From Lantana camara (lineage: Eukaryota; Streptophyta; Magnoliopsida; Lamiales; Verbenaceae): a stretch of 64,000 nucleotides of DNA. Within the stretch, counting starts at the first letter, position 1, and each line of letters starts with the position of its first letter. Location: assembly GCA_037501455.1 (NCBI GenBank), contig CM074865.1:6335001-6399000 (forward strand). The letters are read 5' to 3'. Positions 48,968 to 60,000 of the stretch are shown here, piece by piece. Under the pieces are notes generated by a model. That model saw only the letters and a program-made list of their open reading frames with translations, was not told where the DNA came from and searched no databases. Position numbers and translations under genes: made by a program.

Positions 48968-49472
48968 AACCCTATGAAATATAGCGAAATAAATTTTATG
49001 TTTTAAAAATTAGCATAAATCACCCTATATTTTTATAAAAATGAGCAATAAAAATCCTCACAAATTAATAGAGTAAATTTTTATGTTTGTTTTCAATAGT
49101 ATATTGCTCATTCTTGGTGATATTTTATCATAAACCATTGTCTTTCTTATTTTGCTTTCTAATAAAATTTTCATGATATTTATATTCTTCATTGATTTCT
49201 TTTATATATCATTTTCAATATTTTCTTTTATATTCCTTCATAATATTTTGAAATTTTTTAATTTATAAATACTTGTTGTTTAATTTTTATTTTTATTTTC
49301 TTAAAAAGACTAAGAATGTAATTTTCATATTTAAATTTGAATTTCTTGGTCGTGTGACTCAACAACGCATGAGGATTTTTGTTACTTGTTTTTATAAAAC
49401 ACAAAAATTTTTATAATAATTTTTGAAACATAAGATTTATTTCGCATTTTCGAGATATTTCACGAAACCCGG
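48968..49472. mobile_element. Inverted-repeat element of about 500 bp
   Basis: The left end (GCGAAATAAATTTTATGTTT, then AAAAATTAGCATAA) is the imperfect inverse of the right end near 49405-49472. The same terminal words occur inside the hAT element near 12715, defining a small family with 43130-44915. Central part is AT-rich and non-coding. Confidence 0.55.
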
Positions 49473-50042
49473 CCATTATCACTTTCTTTCAGCTCCATGA
49501 GAATGGATCCCACCACGATGCGATTAACATCCATGTCTGCGACAATCAATCCCCACCGTCAATTGCAGCTTTGGTGAATGATGATGATGATGATGTCATG
49601 ATGAATCCCAGCATGAAGTGCCGAAAGCATATGTCTTTTGTATACTTTTGTTTTGTACACATACAGCAATAAAACATGGACCTCACCTACCATTCCATGA
49701 CCCTACACAATTTTATCCTAAGTTTCTAATATATTACTATGTTTAATTATGTAACATTAGCTGCACATGATGATTAGTGATTACTGATAACTATTCTCTT
49801 CCCTTTAAATAATGTGAGAAAATTCTGGTACCTTTCCTTTAGAAATAAGGATCAATTTGATCATATTAAATCGCTTATTATACTTTTAAACTATGTCCTA
49901 GTCATACATTTTGCAATAAATATTGCGATAATTACGAACAACCTCAGAATGTTTAATTTAATTATATTATGAAAAAAAAAACCCTCCCAAGTGAGAAATT
50001 ACTATAACATCTTGAGTTTAGAATAAGGGTTATCAGAAATAC

Positions 50043-50081
<39 letters not shown>

Positions 50082-50620
50082 CTCCCAAGTGAGAAATTAC
50101 TATAACATCTTGAGTTTAGAATAAGGGTTTATTAAACACCCCCATAAGATGTTTTTTTTGTAATTATTAAACTTTTAGATAGGAATATCATTAAATATTT
50201 AAGCATCTCTAACACGTCCCTCACATTTTTGGTCTGGCTTTATACGTGAAATTTATTTATTTTTTTAATTGGGTGACGGTGAGAATTCGACCTCAGGACT
50301 CCTTGGTCTTGACTCTTGATATCATATTGTATGACTATCTGATCTAAAAGTTTAAGTTTTTAGACAAGAATATCATCTAATATTTAAACATCTCTAACAT
50401 TAATTTTCTGATTATAGAGGTTTTTATTTTAATTTGGTAATATCGGATCATTAGGATTAACTCATAATTATCTCATTAATATTTGGGGAAAAGAAAAGGA
50501 AGAATTATATTTCAAAAGTAGAAATATTACAAGTTATGGACAGGAAAGAAAAGAAAAGAAAAGATCAACTTTTCATGGGCATGCAACGCGAAACTAGGCT
50601 TTTACCAAGCCTTTTGACAA
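49473..50620. other. Intergenic DNA upstream of the DUF3511 gene
   Basis: No gene is supported. A perfect 51-bp direct repeat (49981-50031 and 50079-50129) is described separately. The last several hundred bases should include the promoter of the DUF3511 gene. Confidence 0.5.
49981..50129. repeat. 51-bp direct repeat separated by an A-tract
   Basis: Bases 49981-50031 and 50079-50129 are identical by eye (starting ACCCTCCCAAGTGAG), each preceded by an A-run of 9 and about 36 bases. Period 98 bp. This looks like a recent tandem duplication anchored on the A-run. Confidence 0.85.
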
Positions 50621-50630
50621 GCATATAAAT
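50620..50630 (+). promoter_or_regulatory. Likely TATA box of the DUF3511 gene
   Basis: GCATATAAATG lies about 80 bases before the ATG at 50705, a normal plant TATA-to-start distance. Confidence 0.55.
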
Positions 50631-50704
50631 GATGAGAAAACATGAAGTACATTCTCCATTCCCACACACACATAGATCTTCAAACTTCAGCCAAAGATCC
50701 GAAG

Positions 50705-50956
50705 ATGGAGAAGAGCAGATCGTATCCTCAGTACTCGTCCTGCATCGGGGTAGAAAATCGCTCCGACCCGTATACTTTCAACGGGCCGAGTGCGAAAGAG
50801 CAAGCGTTCGGGACATCGAACGATCCGGAGATGAAGAGGAAGAAGAGGATTGCTGCGTACAACATGTTCACGACAGAAGGTAAAGTGAAGGCGTCTGTGA
50901 GAGAGAGCTTCAAGTGGATCAAGACCAAGTTCAGTGATATCCGTTACAGTTTGTGA
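50705..50956 (+). CDS. DUF3511 family small protein, 83 aa
   Basis: The start is ATG 50705 (MEKSRSYPQYSS); an ATG 63 bases upstream is in frame but gives a non-conserved leader within the likely 5' UTR. The C-terminal half has the DUF3511 signature: basic MKRKKRIAAYNMFTTEGKVK, then ASVRESFKWIKTKFSDIRY close to the stop at 50954-50956. The family is plant-specific, usually 75-120 residues, with no known activity. No signal peptide, membrane segment or intron. The N-terminal half is polar and variable as in relatives. The frame is intact and a TATA box is suitably placed, so this is probably a working gene. Confidence 0.88.
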   Translation: MEKSRSYPQYSSCIGVENRSDPYTFNGPSAKEQAFGTSNDPEMKRKKRIAAYNMFTTEGKVKASVRESFKWIKTKFSDIRYSL

Positions 50957-52409
50957 CCCCTTTTTCTGCACTATGTATATATATATTTGATGGTTTAGTT
51001 TCTTTCTGAGAGCATAAAGTTGCAAGAACCTTGCTTCGTAGTTTGATATGAGTGTGTTTGCTGTTCTTTGTTTGAGTTGTAGGATTGGGAAGGTGGGATG
51101 AGGGCTTTTGAAATCGAAAGTTGGATCTTGGAAATCAATTCAATTTTTTTTTCTTTTTTTTTTAAAGTTGGGTTAAATCATTTGACGGATCAAATGAGGT
51201 CTTTTACTTGGCTATGTTGCACCGACATAAATACGATACGATATAAACATACTAACTACGGACTAGAACTATCTACTTTGGGAATTTCACATATATACTA
51301 AAGTAGAGTGGACAAGGTAGTGGGGAAAATGTTGAAGAGAACCTTCTAAATGTCTTCTTTGGCTTCGTCTTTAATTGGTTAGGGTTTAATCGAGTCGATT
51401 TTGTAATGAAATTTAATCCTAACGAATATTTTATATTTCTAAGAATTTCCGTAGTTTACTTAGGGATAACATGGAAGATATTCTAATTTAGGGTAGACAA
51501 TGAAATTTTGCAAGATTTTAAAGCTAAGAGCCTACAGTTTATGGTGAAGGATAAAACCTTATAACTTTTTCATAATTTCATCGTGTCTATGAAATATGAA
51601 CATGTAACAGAAACTGAATAAATCTTTATTTTTCAATTTTTTCTTTCTTTTGATTAAATCCTCTTAAGGTAATGAACTTTGCGACTACCTGATATACCGA
51701 TACTTCTAAAAATATTATTTTATAATATCACATCGTGTCGAATACTTATGTCAGGTTCCTTGTTCAATACTTCTCACGTGAAAAATTCAAAAAAAAATCT
51801 ATATCATCATATCCGTATCGTGTTTGTATCGGTATAGCATAGGTAACATGAATATTTTACATATCAAGAACGGTAAAATCATTTAAGAAGGACAATTCCT
51901 AAATTTGTCCTTAGTTCGTCTGAGAAGTTCGTCGGAAACCAACTGTTTTCTGGTAGCCGATATATGAGCCTGTTGCACACCCTGTTAACACTCCTGCAGC
52001 AATAATGCGATAGGATACTCTTTAGACGGCATTCAAATAAGCTCTATTCCATATTAACAACTACAAATTAACAAATAAAAGTTTCTCCCTCATTCGTTCT
52101 CTCAGCCCAAGAAACAGAGAGTTCTCCAAATTGAAAACAACAAACTAGAAACAAAAGGGCAAAGCATGAATATCATCAACTAATGAAAAATGCAGCAAAA
52201 TTGGAATATAGACAACATGTCGATCAGCCAAGGCAGTAAGCATCTCAAAATCGCCTCAGAATTTCCTTTCTCTGCCACCCCACAGGACTAGGAGAGTTGA
52301 GTGATGGTAATCTGCCGTTCTGCTACTGGCATTTCATCAAGCAGCATTTCGTTGGTTGCCTCGTTACTCTCGTACAAACCAAGCCATAGAAGGCTTCATG
52401 GAATCTCGG
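50957..52409. other. Intergenic DNA without a supported gene
   Basis: The first 100-150 bases are the DUF3511 3' UTR region. Further on lies a copy of a dispersed repeat (51690-51860). Bases before 52410 should hold the 3' UTR of the minus-strand CaaX gene. No other gene was recognised. Confidence 0.5.
51690..51860. repeat. Dispersed repeat, copy 3
   Basis: It shares with 25640-25815 the ordered phrases AATATTATTTT, TCACGTGAAAAATTC, AAAAAAAAATCTAT, then ATCCGTATCGTGTTTG. Confidence 0.55.
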
Positions 52410-53399
52410 CTACATTATAATGCATGAACAAGTCTTTTCATTCCCATGGTCAAATTCGTCATCTGTTCCATCTTCACTGAGATCACATTGATTGTTTTGT
52501 TAGGCAGACATATGTAACAATAAAAACAAACTGATGCAATTATTTCTCATTTAACACTAAATTAGTTTTGTTACAAACAAATTACAAATAGATGTTAACA
52601 TTTGTCATGTACCACTAAATTATAATAACTGCAAAGTGAAGTTAGGGCGCCAAGAAGTGCAACCTATACTTATCATGTAGAGCTTCAAATTATACTTTGT
52701 ATCACAGAGCAAATGCACTATGAAGATAAACACATATGAAGGAGCAAGACACGAAACTATACAGTAAAAGCATTGGTTGAGACAGGCAAGAAGACTCTAT
52801 ATCTCATGTTACACTATATCAAACACACATCAGAAATGGGGGAAGAATTTTTTAGCATTTCAAACAAACAGGTTAATACATGTTTTCAATAAAGCAACTA
52901 GGCATCAAAAGTTTCCATACCTCATCTCAAATTCCCGAATTTCAAAAAGCTCTCCTCCAACCGTATCGGTCCACTGCACTTTCCTCCTCTCTGTTTGAGA
53001 AGCAACATCAGAATTCTTTTCACACAACATTTCATTTCCATTTTCTTTCTCACCTACACCCCAACAAGCAGTGGAGGGAATTGGATCTCTATTTGCTGCT
53101 TTCTTCAAGCTACTTTTACGACTGATTATCTTCCTCTCATCATCAACAACAACAACACAACCATCTGAACTGTTTGTATCTTTACTCTCATCAAATACTG
53201 CAGGTTCAGACAAGACTTCTCGATTTTGAGTCGGTCCCACTTTCAGAGGAGATGGGCCCTCGAGTCCAGCGGCAGCGCGACCAAAGCACACAAAGGAGGC
53301 GCACCCGCGGACAGGTCGGTTCTTCTCAGAAGCCAGCTGGAGATCAGGATCACTATCTTGGTCCACCAACTGGTACTGATTCCACGGCGTTACTCTCAT
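52410..53399 (-). CDS. Conserved plant protein of unknown function with C-terminal CaaX box, two exons
   Basis: Exon 1 is 53399-52921 and exon 2 is 52476-52410; the intron 52920-52477 has GT/AG borders and phases match, giving 181 residues. The start is ATG 53399 (MRVTPWNQYQLVDQDSDPDL); the open frame continues upstream but a TTTGCAG acceptor there suggests a 5'-UTR exon border. Conserved-looking blocks are QYQLVDQDSDPDLQLAS, GCASFVCFGRAAAGLEGPSP and RRKVQWTDTVGGELFEIREF. The protein is otherwise polar. Exon 2 ends TCSCIIM, where CIIM fits a CaaX prenylation box (Met favours farnesyl transfer), with a Cys two residues upstream that could be palmitoylated. Membrane attachment is therefore inferred. 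I recognise the sequence pattern from plant genomes but not a named family. Confidence 0.78.
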
Positions 53400-54480
53400 G
53401 GGTTTCTCTTCGTTTTTCTGTCTTAATAAAAGAAGGGTCAGGCCCTTACTGTACCCAGATGCTGAAGAAGAGAAAAAACCTCCTCCTTCTACTGCAAATA
53501 ACATCAGTCCTTCTCATCTGAGCAACAATCAGTTTCTTTCGTTCATCTAAATTCACATCCAAATAGAGTAACTTCACCTGCAACACATTGCTCAAATCAG
53601 ATTTCACATAAATGGTGTTCTATTTTTGACATATGAAATGAATGATACTTCCCCAAATTCAAAAGACATATTTCCATCAACATTAATTTCTAGTTAATAT
53701 TACATTAAACAACGGACAGATCTAAAGACGCAATCTTGGACTGCTATAAGGGGAGGAAATAATACACACAACGAAATAACTTTGCTACATAAATAATTCA
53801 AAAGAAGCAGCCTCAGTAGTAGGCTAAGATTAGTTCTAGAAGTCTTATTATGATAATTAAATATTCAAAATCTAGCAGTCCCAGTTCGGTACTTAAATAA
53901 TTCTAGAAGGCCTATTCATGATACAAACCCAAGCTAAAAATGCATAAAAATCCAAGATCAACTAAAGAAACATCTCAAAAACAGAGCAAAAACAAGCAGA
54001 AATTGACAGATTCAACTAGTCGAAAAACTCGCACTCAAATTAAAAACTACAAAGGCCTGAATTACTTCAAAAGATTAAAAATACACAGAATAACCACAAA
54101 AACCAATTAAGTAGTCGAGGATTAAGCACACTCCAATGAACAATCTACAACTTCTGATTCCAGTTAACCGCTATATGTTCCAAGATCTCAAGTCCGAGTT
54201 CAAGTAACCAGCTACACAGCAAAACAAATAAACCCCAGACACACAAGAAACTGCTCCATAGAAACAGATACTTCTATGCATAAGTTGATAAACATACAGA
54301 TCTGACGGCGATCTCCGGCGACAATTCACCGGACCCAAAACTGCATCTCCACGAAATATTCCGGCGGATAAACTCCGGCAGGAGAAGAATTACTGTGCAA
54401 GTTAAGCTTCCAAAATTGATTGAAATTATAATTAAAAAAAAAAAAAAACGATTTATGGCCGGAGAGAGACAGAGAGACTG
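53400..54480 (-). other. 5' leader region of the CaaX gene, probably with an intron
   Basis: On the minus strand, pyrimidine-rich leader-like sequence at about 54480-54300 (CTCTCTGTCTCTCTCCGGCC, then GCCGGAGATCGCCG) precedes AT-rich DNA. Possible acceptor sites GTGTTGCAG near 53578 and TTTGCAG near 53495 follow. This pattern suits a 5'-UTR intron. No other gene is seen. Confidence 0.45.
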
Positions 54481-55493
54481 GAAATTATGAGAGTGAAGGA
54501 AATGAAATGAAAAGAAATAATTGAAATGTAGTAAAGTAATTGAAAGGATTATTAAATAATAAATTTTATTTGAAAAACAAAGGGAGAAATAATTTTTTTT
54601 TTTTTGTCATTGGGAGAAATAAAATTTTTGAGGGGGGAAGATGGGATAGTGACTCCGTGGCGCACGATAGCGATGGGCCCACTTATAAACTTTCGGAGTT
54701 TTTTTTCTTTTTTTAAAATAATAAAAATTTTATATCTAAAGAGAATAATAACGTTCTAATGCAACATAGGAAATATTTTCAAATTCGAGGAATACTTATA
54801 AACAATTTATATCATATCTAAATAAGCAAAGTTAGAATATACGACCTTATCAAGAATAAATCCCATCATGCTCTAAATTTTTGGATAAGGTCCAAGGTGT
54901 TAATAAATCAACGCTTAAATATATATGTAATGATAATATAATAAGAAATATTATATATAAAGCGTTTTTAGAATTGTTAACGTATTATTGTATAATCGTG
55001 TCGAATTATGTACTTGAAATGAAATAAGGGCATTGAGTAGGAGTCGGTGTGGGATGGGGAGTTTGGGATTTAGAAAATTTGGAGAGTCGTAATATTCGTG
55101 AGAATGCAATATTTGCAGTATTCTATTTTTTTCGATTTTTTCATGTAATATTTGGTGTTACATTACACGAATTATTTTACATAATTGATTTGATAAATTT
55201 TGGACTAAATACATTTTGTTTAATTATATAATAAGCACACTTCATTTATAATATAATCAATTAATAATTGTTTATATATATATATATACACTATGCCTCT
55301 CTTCATCCATGTGTGACAATAATCACATTGTTGAGCTTTCAGAAAAAGGTAAAGGTGAAGGGCATTTTAGTAGAGAAAGTTTGCTTTCACTTTCATTAGC
55401 ACCATTTTCATGTTCCTTTTTCTCCTTTGTCCATACTTCTCTTTTATTGATAGTAATTTTTTTTTTCTTTAACAAAAAGAAGACTTTAATGTC
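54481..55493. other. Intergenic AT-rich DNA
   Basis: No gene is supported. Short open frames lack recognisable domains. Confidence 0.5.
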
Positions 55494-55539
55494 TCAATCG
55501 GGAGGTTGATACTCTTTAAGAAGTGTCTTTAGATCATCA

Positions 55540-55840
55540 TTAATTCGATTTATCCCAAACCGTGAGACTATAAGAAGAGTGATCAATCTTCGCAAGGTAA
55601 TCTGCGTATGTATTTCCTTCACGCCACGTATAAGTAATTTTCGCTCTCCAAGGGCGAGCAAGAAATGCTCTGCAGTCCGCAATTAGATTATTCCAATAGT
55701 ATTGGTCAAGAATGATTTTATGATTATGAATAAGAGAAACAATCATCAGGGAGTCACACTCCATCTATATATTTTCAAATCGTGTATCCCATACGAACCT
55801 CAAGTCTTCTCTAACTTCCAATAACTCTTGCCATATTGAT
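55540..55840 (-). pseudogene. RNase H domain relic, LINE-type
   Basis: On the minus strand the frame reads a WQELLEVREDLRFVWD-like stretch, a TAG, then MECDSLMIVSLI, LIADCRAFLARPW and TYTWREGNTYADYLAKI. ExDS, then the closing REGNxxADxLA block, is the C-terminal half of the RNase H domain found at the end of plant non-LTR retrotransposons. The N-terminal half with the first catalytic Asp is missing. Stops and loss of context mark it as a relic. Confidence 0.65.
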
Positions 55841-56337
55841 AGAGTTTTATCGATAGTAATCTTCTAACTCATAAGTCATAACTAGTGGAGATTTGGTTTA
55901 AAATAATTAGTTTTTAATTAAAATATATACTTTAATTTTTAAGCCCATGCAATATCTTTTTAAAAATTTTAACCAATTAAACCAAACAAAAAACACGATC
56001 ACTTCAATATTCTTATATTTTAATCATAGAGTAAAACTTTTTTTTTTTTTTACATAATTAACATTGGTATAATCCTTATAAGCTATAGTAATTCTACATT
56101 ATTTTATGCATATTTACATAATTCGTAGGGAAATGTCTAACTACAAATTAAAGAAAAAATGTTGAAAACGTTTACTCGCGTAGACTCATCAAATCAAATC
56201 ATTTCATAGTCAAGGGTAGAAACATATAAAATATTTTGGTGGTTGTGGTTCAATGATAAGATGTACATTAAAATTTAAAGGTCCAAAATTCACCAAATAG
56301 TATTTGGAAATGTGACCCTCTTTGACTAGAGTCACTA
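55841..56337. other. Intergenic AT-rich DNA
   Basis: No gene is supported between the RNase H relic and the 5' LTR of the next element. Confidence 0.5.
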
Positions 56338-56950
56338 TGATGTGGGCCAAATTGGCCACATTATTTGGTTATTTAATTAATTAAAGAATATTGGATATTA
56401 TTATTATTTTTGAGAGGAAAAGAGAAAGAAGTTGAGAAGATCGTGGGAGAAGAAGTCAGCAATTGATCGTGGTTTCAAATTTTAAACGTGCCTACAATCT
56501 TGGGAGGAGTCAACTGATTTCTGGGGAGAGAGAGATTAAAAAGGCTGGAGAGAGAGAGAAGGGGCCAGATTCATTCACGTACTTTCACAGAAACCCTACA
56601 ACACTCATATTCTCTCAAGCCTATCTGCAGAGGAGTTCTACGCCATTGCCACTTTCCTTCACCATTTTCTATCAATTTTCATAGAATTCTCTTGTGTTAC
56701 CAAATATCTCAATTGTTTAGATTTCTGTTCGGAGTTATCGTCGAATTATTGTTTGTACAATTGAAGAAAGATTACAGAAGACCAACTTGCTACATATTTT
56801 ACCATTATTTCTTTGTCGCAATTATTTATTACTCCGTTTCGTCATTTATATTTAATATCGTTTTTCTGGTTATTTCGTTTTACAGCTTGATTAAGTCCTC
56901 CATTTCCCACATATAAATTGTGTTGGTATTTCGCTAATTTTTGGCAAACA
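56338..56950 (+). repeat. 5' LTR of the second Tat element
   Basis: The proposed ends are TGATGTGGGCC at the left, matching TGACGTGGGCC at 10286, and TTGGCAAACA at the right, just before the primer-site region. Length 613 bp. The left border cannot be confirmed without the 3' LTR. Confidence 0.65.
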
Positions 56951-56954
56951 TCAT

Positions 56955-56972
56955 CTGGCGCCGTCTGTGGGA
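56955..56972 (+). other. Primer-binding-site region
   Basis: TGGCGCCGTCTGTGGGAA, five bases after the LTR end, is the conserved sequence found at this position in Tat-type elements. The priming tRNA was not determined. Confidence 0.75.
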
Positions 56973-57016
56973 AAGCGATTAAATCGAGCAAAAGGCGTGA
57001 GTTTTCGTAATTTTTC

Positions 57017-60000
57017 ATGGCATCCAAGATCGGATCTAGCGGTGTGTCAACTCCAATCAACCCGTCCGCTCCGGCAACGACGAGCACTGAAAAAGCTGTT
57101 GGGAGTGCTTCAAATCCGCTATTCATCGGAAGTATTCCCGTGTTGACCGACTCCACCGTCGTTATGGTTACGGGAGGCGCGCCACTAACCAAGGACTGCG
57201 CGGATCTCCCGGAATCCAGCTTGACGGGAGGTTTGAAGAATCCGCGAAGCGATAACCTCGAAGTTGAAGGTGCAGGCCGGCTGACCCCTCCAGGTGCAAG
57301 AGGCTCCTCACCTGGAAGGACGTCCCTGCCTGAAGGACTGAACCTGCCCGTGGGGGCAGACAGGCAGGCGGGCAACCAGCCGTCTACGGAAGAGCTGGAG
57401 GCATTGTTGAACCTTAACTTCAACCCCCGGCAGACTATCAGGGTGGCACATATACCTGGAGGGGTGTCGTTGGGGAGCAGCGCCGCTGCTATGCAGTTTC
57501 AGGCTAAACGAGCAGCCGACGGGCCTGGTGGATCAGGAAGTGGCTTTTTACCGCCAGACGCGCCCATTCACCTTACAGCTAGAGAGTTCCAGCAGTGGAT
57601 TAACGCGGCTGTAGCTGCTGCTTCGGCGCAGCGAAACCAGCCGTTGGCACAGGGGCGCGGAACAGCCCCGCCGCTGCATGAAATAGAACCGACCATGAGA
57701 AGAATGATACCCCCTTCAGCTGGAGAAGGCTTACCTCCAGTTGGGGACCCCTTAGTGCTGCCAGGAACAGACGGGATAGGAAACGGGGCAGCAGGCAGAG
57801 CTGCATGGCAGCCAATGGCGCCACCGCCACCCGTAAATTACCAGGTGGGAAGAAGAGAGCCAGGCCTCCCTGAGCAGCCCGACTGGGCTGCCAGGTTACA
57901 GCAGAGGCTAGAAGAGATGGAGAGGCAAATGAGAGCAGGACCTGCTAGGGTGACCAGGAGAGGCGGACCCTTCAGCCAAAGGGTCCTGGCTGACGAACTC
58001 CTGCCAGGTTGCAAGACATCCGGGCTGCCGGAGTACAATGGTGCAACGGATCCCCAAAAGCATTTGGATCGGTTCGAGAACTTGGCCCTCCTATACCAGT
58101 ACAGTGAAGGGGTGAAATGCAGAGTATTCTTGACCACGTTTACGGACAATGCGCAAGAATGGGCTCGGCAGCTTGAGCCCGGATCTATACATTCCTTTGA
58201 CCAGTTTGCTGCACTGTTTTTACATCAGTTCGCTAGCAGCAGGGGCTACCAGAAAACTCCAAATGCTCTTTTCGCGGTAAGGCAGAGAGAGGGGGAGTCT
58301 TTAAGGAGCTACATCAATAGGTTCACCAAAGCTGTGTTGGAAGTCCCTTCTGCTACTGCGGAAGTGCGAGCTAGTGCCTTCCAAGAGGGCTTGAGGAAAG
58401 GAGCGTTCTTCACCTCGCTCTCCAAGAAGCCGCCCACCAGCTGGGATGATCTCCTAACCAGGGCGGAAAAGTACATCAATTCGGAAGAAGCAGAAGCGGG
58501 GAAGGACGAAGCAATAGCAGCTGACAGGAGGAGGGAAAGAAAGGAGGACGGGCGGTTGCCCGCTCCAGCTAAAAGAATCAGAATACCTGAAAGGAGAGAG
58601 CACCTTTTGAGTCTTGGGCCCCGGTATGACCGATATACCCCACTGCGTACGACACCCGCTCAAACTCTTATGCAGATCCAAGGAACAGGCCTCTTGAATT
58701 GGCCCCGGAATACGGAAAATGGGCCCCTCAAGCCCCCCTCAGAGAGGTTTTGTCGGTTTCACAACGACTATGGACATGACACGGATGAATGTCGCCACCT
58801 GCGTGATGAAATTGAGAGATTAATTCAGGAAGGCTACTTGCAGGAACTGATATGCCGAGATCGGGCAAAAGGCTGGGAGATGTTCGCAAAGAGGAATGCA
58901 GCAGGAGGGAGCCAACCTGCAAGAAATCTACCTGGAAGGAACGGACCTGGAAGGGGTACACCAGGAAGAAGGATACCAGGAGGGAATCCTCCCAGGCAGA
59001 ACTACGGCAGAAGAGATCACCAACCAAGAGGAGGGGAGCAAAGAAGGCACCTCTCACCTCATAGGCCACTGATTGAGGCACCCCCAGCTGAAGCAGCAAG
59101 AGCAGGAAGGCCCGAGCAGGAGGAAGCCCCACAGCCGAAAGGTTTCATTCACATGATAATAGGAGGGCCGACGGATGGGGACTCCCATCGGGCTAGAAGA
59201 GCACACACGCAGGAGGCCGCCCTTCACACGCAGGCAGGATCGTTCATCATGAAGGTCGATCAGGCAGGACCGCAGCCCACGCTTCAGTTTGGACCAGAAG
59301 ACCTGGAGGGAATTCAGGCTCCTCATAATGACGCTCTGGTCATAACAACCAGCATTACTGGCTATGGCATGGGAAGAGTCTTTATAGACAGCGGGAGTTC
59401 AGCAGACATCCTCTACCGAGAGGCATATGAACAGATGGACCTAGGAAAGATTGAGCTTGAACCCGTGAAGACCGCCTTGTTCGGATTTGGGGGAGAGGTG
59501 GTACGGCCTATGGGGATGATTTCCCTACCGGTTGCGTTGGGCACCAAGCCTAGGACGAGGACCCGGATGGTGAGGTTCCTGGTGGTGGACAAACCTTCAG
59601 CTTACAACGCCATACTCGGGAGACCAGCTATGAACTCTTTCCAGGCAGTTATCTCCACTTACCATATGAAGATAAAGTTCCCAACGCCGGAGGGAGCTGG
59701 AGAGGTGTCGGCGGACCAGCATTCCTCCAGGAAGTGCTATGTCAAAGCTGCCCAGCAAGCAGACAGGAAGGAAGCTAAGAAGGAGGGCGAGAAAAGAGGT
59801 CGAAGTGATAAAAAAAGAAAGCTGGAAGAAACCGAGCAGGAAGATAAGCAGGACGGGCCTCACCCGAAAATAGAACCTGCCGAAGAGCTCTTAAGCATCG
59901 AGCTGGTCCCCGGAGATCCCGAAAAGACAACGAGGATAGGATCGCAGCTGGACCCCAACTTGAAGGAGGAGCTAACAGGTTTCCTCAGGAAGAATGTGGA

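Noticed and set aside
55049..55231. 60-codon ORF
   Set aside because: AT-rich, Phe/Ile-rich, no start context or domain; expected by chance.
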